Assembly: GCF_051216895.1 (NCBI RefSeq)
Contig: NZ_JBPKAO010000013.1
Span: 83,724-147,723, forward strand
DNA length: 64,000 bases
Source of the DNA: Aquipuribacter sp051216895
GTDB lineage: Bacteria; Actinomycetota; Actinomycetes; Actinomycetales; JBBAYJ01
Reading direction: 5' to 3'
The position numbers and the translations under genes are program-made. Under the pieces are notes generated by a model. The model did not search any database, had not been told where the DNA came from, and saw only the letters and a list, made by a program, of their open reading frames with translations. Within the stretch, counting starts at the first letter, position 1; each line of letters opens with the position of its first letter. Of this stretch, positions 61,496-64,000 are shown piece after piece.

Positions 61496-62761
61496 GTGCG
61501 AGTCGTCGTCGTCGGGTCCGGTGCCAGGGAGCACGCCATCGTCCGGTCCTTGCTCGCCGAGGACGGGGTGAGCGCCGTCGTGGCCGCCCCGGGCAACCCG
61601 GGCATGGCCGCCGCGGGTGCCGAGTGCCGCCACGTCGGCATGCAGGACCCCGCCGGCATCGCCGAGCTCGCGGTCGCCGCGGTGGCCGACCTGGTCGTGA
61701 TCGGCCCCGAGGTCCCGCTCGTCGCCGGCGCCGCGGACGCGGTCCGCGCCGCCGGCATCCCGTGCTTCGGCCCGTCCGCGGCGGCGGCCCGGCTCGAGGG
61801 CAGCAAGGCCTTCGCCAAGGAGGTGATGGCCGCGGCCGGGGTGCCCACCGCACGGCCCTTCGTCTGCGACGACCTGGACGCCGCCACCGCCGCCGTCGAC
61901 GAGCTCGGCGCGCCGTACGTGGTCAAGGACGACGGGCTGGCCGCGGGCAAGGGGGTCGTGGTCACCGACGACCGCACGGCCGCGCTCGCCCACGCGGCGG
62001 CCTGCCTGTCCGTGCCGCTGGGGCGCGTGGTGGTCGAGGAGTACCTGGACGGGCCCGAGGTGTCGGTGTTCTGCCTGTGCGACGGCGAGGACGTGGTGGC
62101 CCTGGGCCCCGCCCAGGACTTCAAGCGGCTGCGGGACGGCGGCCAGGGCCCCAACACCGGCGGGATGGGTGCCTACGCCCCGTTGACCTGGCTGCCCGAC
62201 GGCTTCGTCGACGAGGTCCTGGACCAGGTGGCCCGGCCGGTGCTGCGCGAGATGGCCTCCCGGGGGACGCCGTTCACAGGGGTCCTGTACGTGGGGCTCG
62301 CCCTGACCGCCGACGGGCTCCGCGTCGTCGAGTTCAACGTCCGCCTCGGTGACCCCGAGGCCCAGGTCGTCCTGGCCCGGCTCGGGGCGCCGCTGGGGCA
62401 GCTGCTGCTGGCCGCCGCGCAGGGTCGCCTCGCCGAGCACCTCGAGACGTCTGGTGGCCTGCGAGAGAGCGACGACGCGGTCGTCGCCGTCGTGGTGGCC
62501 GCCCCGGGCTACCCCACCGACCCGCGCACCGGCGACGGCGTGCTGGGCCTGGACGAGGCCGCGGCGGTCCCCGGGGCGCACGTCCTGCACGCCGGCACCG
62601 CCGAGCGCGACGGGCACCTCGTCACCGCCGGCGGGCGGGTCCTGACGGTCGTCGGCACCGGAGCCGACGTGGCCGCCGCCCGCTCCACGGCCTACGAGGC
62701 CGTCGAGCACGTGCACGTCCCGGGCGGCCAGCTCCGCCTGGACATCGCCGCCGAGGGCTGA
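61496..62761 (+). CDS. purD: Phosphoribosylamine-glycine ligase
   Basis: A 421-residue ATP-grasp protein starting GTG at 61496 (RVVVVGSGAREHA). Landmarks: the GSGAREHAI loop, NPGMA, VIGPEVPLVAGAADAV, PYVVKDDGLAAGKGVVV, the EEYLDGPEVSVFCLCDGE strand (core EYLDGPEVSV) and GGMGAYAP, then VVEFNVRLGDPEAQ with metal ligands. It makes glycinamide ribonucleotide in purine synthesis. Downstream lies a repeat-rich region without genes. Confidence 0.98.
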   Translation: MRVVVVGSGAREHAIVRSLLAEDGVSAVVAAPGNPGMAAAGAECRHVGMQDPAGIAELAVAAVADLVVIGPEVPLVAGAADAVRAAGIPCFGPSAAAARLEGSKAFAKEVMAAAGVPTARPFVCDDLDAATAAVDELGAPYVVKDDGLAAGKGVVVTDDRTAALAHAAACLSVPLGRVVVEEYLDGPEVSVFCLCDGEDVVALGPAQDFKRLRDGGQGPNTGGMGAYAPLTWLPDGFVDEVLDQVARPVLREMASRGTPFTGVLYVGLALTADGLRVVEFNVRLGDPEAQVVLARLGAPLGQLLLAAAQGRLAEHLETSGGLRESDDAVVAVVVAAPGYPTDPRTGDGVLGLDEAAAVPGAHVLHAGTAERDGHLVTAGGRVLTVVGTGADVAAARSTAYEAVEHVHVPGGQLRLDIAAEG

Positions 62762-62903
62762 GCCGGCCCCGGCGGCCCGCCGAGGCCGCCGCCACGCCCG
62801 CGCCCGCAGGGCCGCGCCCACCGTGCCCGCGCCCGCCGCCGTGCCTGTGCCCGCCGCCTGCCGTGCCCGTGCCCGCCGCCGTGCCCGCCGCTGCCATGCC
62901 GAT

Positions 62904-62956
62904 TGTGGGACCAGATCGGGGCCATTCGGCGGCTCCGCCCCCGATCTGATCCCACA
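62904..62956. repeat. Hairpin repeat copy A
   Basis: TGTGGGACCAGATCGGGG pairs with the segment ending CCCACA at 62956 with one mismatch in 18 around a loop of about 17 bases. This may act as the purD terminator, 143 bases after its stop. Confidence 0.8.
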
Positions 62957-63034
62957 GGGGCCGTGTCCGCCCGGCGCGCCGCTCCACCCGGCGCCGCCCT
63001 CACCGAGCGAGGTCCTCAGCCGGCGAACGCGCTT

Positions 63035-63086
63035 TGTGGGACGAGATCGGGGTCATTCGACGGCTCCGACCCCGATCTGATCCCAC
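63035..63086. repeat. Hairpin repeat copy B
   Basis: Same unit as copy A with compensating changes: loop-proximal GGGGTC and GACCCC remain paired. Preservation of pairing despite base changes suggests the fold matters. Confidence 0.8.
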
Positions 63087-63229
63087 AGGGGCCGCGTCCG
63101 CCCGGCGCGCCGCCCCACCCGGCGCCGCCCTCACCGGGCGCCGTGCCACAGGGGCCGCGTCCCACCCGGGCGCCGCCCCGCCCGGGCGCCGCCCTCACCG
63201 GGCGAGGTCCTCAGCCGGCGAGCGCGCTT

Positions 63230-63261
63230 TGTGGGACGAGATCGGGGTCATCGGGCCGGCG
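63230..63261. repeat. Hairpin repeat copy C, truncated by the IS30 insertion
   Basis: TGTGGGACGAGATCGGGGTCAT matches the left arm of copy B (first 20 bases TGTGGGACGAGATCGGGGTC), then diverges at about 63251 just before the IS end; the right arm is missing from this side and should lie beyond the other end of the IS. Confidence 0.7.
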
Positions 63262-63264
63262 GAT

Positions 63265-64000
63265 TCAAGTGGTGGTTGCAACACCGGTTTCTGACGCGGC
63301 TGACAGTAGTCGGGCGAGGGTCTCTGTCGGGGTGTTCCATTCGAGGGTCTTGCGGGGGCGGCCGTTGAGCTGGGCGGCGACGGCGTCGAGGTCCTGGGCG
63401 CTGTGGACGGACAGGTCGGTGCCCTTGGGGAAGTACTGCCGGAGCAGGCCGTTGGTGTTCTCGTTGCTGCCGCGCTGCCAGGGTGAGTGAGGGTCGCAGA
63501 AGTAGATGTCCATGCNGCTGCCGCGCTGCCAGGGTGAGTGAGGGTCGCAGAAGTAGATGTCCATGCCGGTGGCGGTACTGATCTCCTGGTGGCGGGCCAG
63601 CTCGATCCCCTGGTCCCAGGTCAGGCTCTTGCGCAGCAGCCGTGGCAGGGTCGCGATCTGGGTGAGCATGGCGTCGCGGACGGCCTCGGCGCCGTGGTCG
63701 CCCAGGCCGTCGGTGCGCGGAGGAAGATGCAGCAGCAGGCAGTAGCGGGTGGACCGCTCGACCAGGGTCCCGATCGCGGACCTGCCGTTCCTGCCGATGA
63801 TGAGATCGCCTTCCCAGTGCCCGGGGACGGCGCGGTCAGCGACCTCGGCGGGCCGTTCGCTGATCAGGATCTCTTTCGGGATCCAGGTCCGGGGCCGGCG
63901 GCGTTCGGCGTGCCGGTCCGGGACGCGCAGGGCCCGACCGGTGCGCAGGCAGCGGGTCAGCTCGCGGCGCAGCTCGCCCCGGCCCTGGACGTAGAGGGCC
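63265..64000 (-). CDS. IS30-family transposase, C-terminal part (runs off the window)
   Basis: The complement encodes a DDE transposase from the window edge to the TGA at 63267-63265. Landmarks: HWEGDLIIG with the first catalytic Asp, TLVERSTRY, the DPHSPWQRGSNENTNGLLRQYFPKG block typical of IS30 (core WQRGSNENTNG with the catalytic Glu) and LNGRPRKTLEW. The frame stays open across an N at 63516, but 17 codons there are duplicated because of the 50-bp repeat described separately. The last codons (GVATTT) overlap what should be the terminal inverted repeat. The N-terminal DNA-binding part lies outside the window. Confidence 0.92.
   Translation of the reverse strand, partial: ALYVQGRGELRRELTRCLRTGRALRVPDRHAERRRPRTWIPKEILISERPAEVADRAVPGHWEGDLIIGRNGRSAIGTLVERSTRYCLLLHLPPRTDGLGDHGAEAVRDAMLTQIATLPRLLRKSLTWDQGIELARHQEISTATGMDIYFCDPHSPWQRGSXMDIYFCDPHSPWQRGSNENTNGLLRQYFPKGTDLSVHSAQDLDAVAAQLNGRPRKTLEWNTPTETLARLLSAASETGVATTT
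63466..63566. other. Exact 50-bp direct duplication around a single N: probable assembly join
   Basis: The 50 bases 63466-63515 recur exactly at 63517-63566, with N at 63516 between. Repeated transposase residues (MDIYFCDPHSPWQRGS twice) make no structural sense. Two contigs ending in the same IS reads were probably joined without merging the overlap. Confidence 0.92.

Larger units (their letters stand above)
62762..63264. repeat. Gene-free, repeat-rich stretch between purD and the IS element
   Basis: 62790-62900 is a run of imperfect GTGCCCGCCGCC-type short repeats. From 62904 to 63261 there are three copies of a longer unit, each beginning TGTGGGA and containing a hairpin, separated by shared spacer text (GGCGCGCCGC and GAGGTCCTCAGCCGGCGA). 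Start points 62904, 63035 and 63230 give periods of 131 and 195 bases; the second interval contains extra GGCGCCGCCC repeats. No credible gene is present. Confidence 0.8.
63255..64000 (-). mobile_element. IS30-family insertion sequence (one end in the window)
   Basis: The IS end is placed at about 63255-63265, where the third hairpin repeat loses similarity and the transposase stop begins. The sequence GTGGTTGCAACACC at 63270-63283, part of the coding end, is a plausible terminal-repeat segment. The other end and target duplication are outside the window. Confidence 0.7.

Noticed and set aside
63466..63566. Genuine tandem duplication within the IS transposase
   Set aside because: An exact duplication broken by one N is far better explained as an unmerged contig overlap.

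Overview
The window is a stretch of chromosome from a high-GC Actinomycetota (actinomycete). Third codon positions are almost all G or C and GTG starts with stop/start overlaps (ATGA or GTGA) are frequent. The dnaK-grpE-dnaJ-hspR and clpB genes carry HAIR-type HspR operators, and there is a DUF3151 gene next to fba and purA, an arrangement familiar from mycobacteria and relatives. The genus cannot be fixed from sequence alone. No rRNA gene, complete tRNA or CRISPR array was seen.

Layout. (1) 1-8153 is the end of an integrative and conjugative element. Tightly overlapping leftward genes encode a type IV secretion apparatus: VirB2-like pilin, PrgI-like protein, VirB4-like ATPase, VirB6/TrbL-like membrane protein, a small anchored protein and a wall hydrolase. 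It ends in a 3' fragment of tRNA-Gly(CCC), the expected attachment-site scar. (2) 8154-20556 is ordinary chromosome: MOSC, NmrA-like and glutathionyl-hydroquinone-reductase-like proteins, a diguanylate cyclase, dCTP deaminase, an EAL-like protein and a large membrane Fe-S oxidoreductase. (3) 20615-31396 is a protein-quality-control region with dnaK-grpE, an inserted EAL-HDOD gene, dnaJ and hspR, then an alanine/sodium symporter, a NagD-like phosphatase and clpB. (4) 31488-39104 holds a sugar porter, a secreted M28 peptidase, a DUF368 lipid-carrier transporter candidate, exodeoxyribonuclease III, an SDR, pyrE, a SpoU methyltransferase and a lipoprotein.

(5) 39037-49914 holds an orphan Brp/Blh beta-carotene cleavage enzyme, manA, and a set of lipid-type genes: LarA-like plus PlsC, a zinc alcohol dehydrogenase, and an SDR-HAD fusion. 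The set is interrupted by a mobA-moeA pair. Three of its transcription units share a CATCCAACC motif just before the start codon. (6) 49943-58994 holds a second diguanylate cyclase, fba, a STAS antagonist, a LOV-GAF-PP2C-HATPase protein (probable blue-light input to a partner-switching sigma-factor pathway), DUF3151, an FAD oxidoreductase and purA. (7) 59034-62761 holds a drug-efflux MFS gene behind a 33-bp dyad, an alcohol dehydrogenase and purD. (8) 62762-64000 holds a hairpin-repeat family whose last copy is cut by an IS30-family insertion. The IS sequence contains one N flanked by an exact 50-bp duplication, probably an assembly join.

The most interesting points are the light-related pair (LOV phosphatase-kinase and retinal-forming enzyme), the dispersed LarA/PlsC/ADH/SDR-HAD set with its shared upstream motif, the EAL-HDOD gene inside the chaperone operon, and the 30-bp minisatellite inside moeA.
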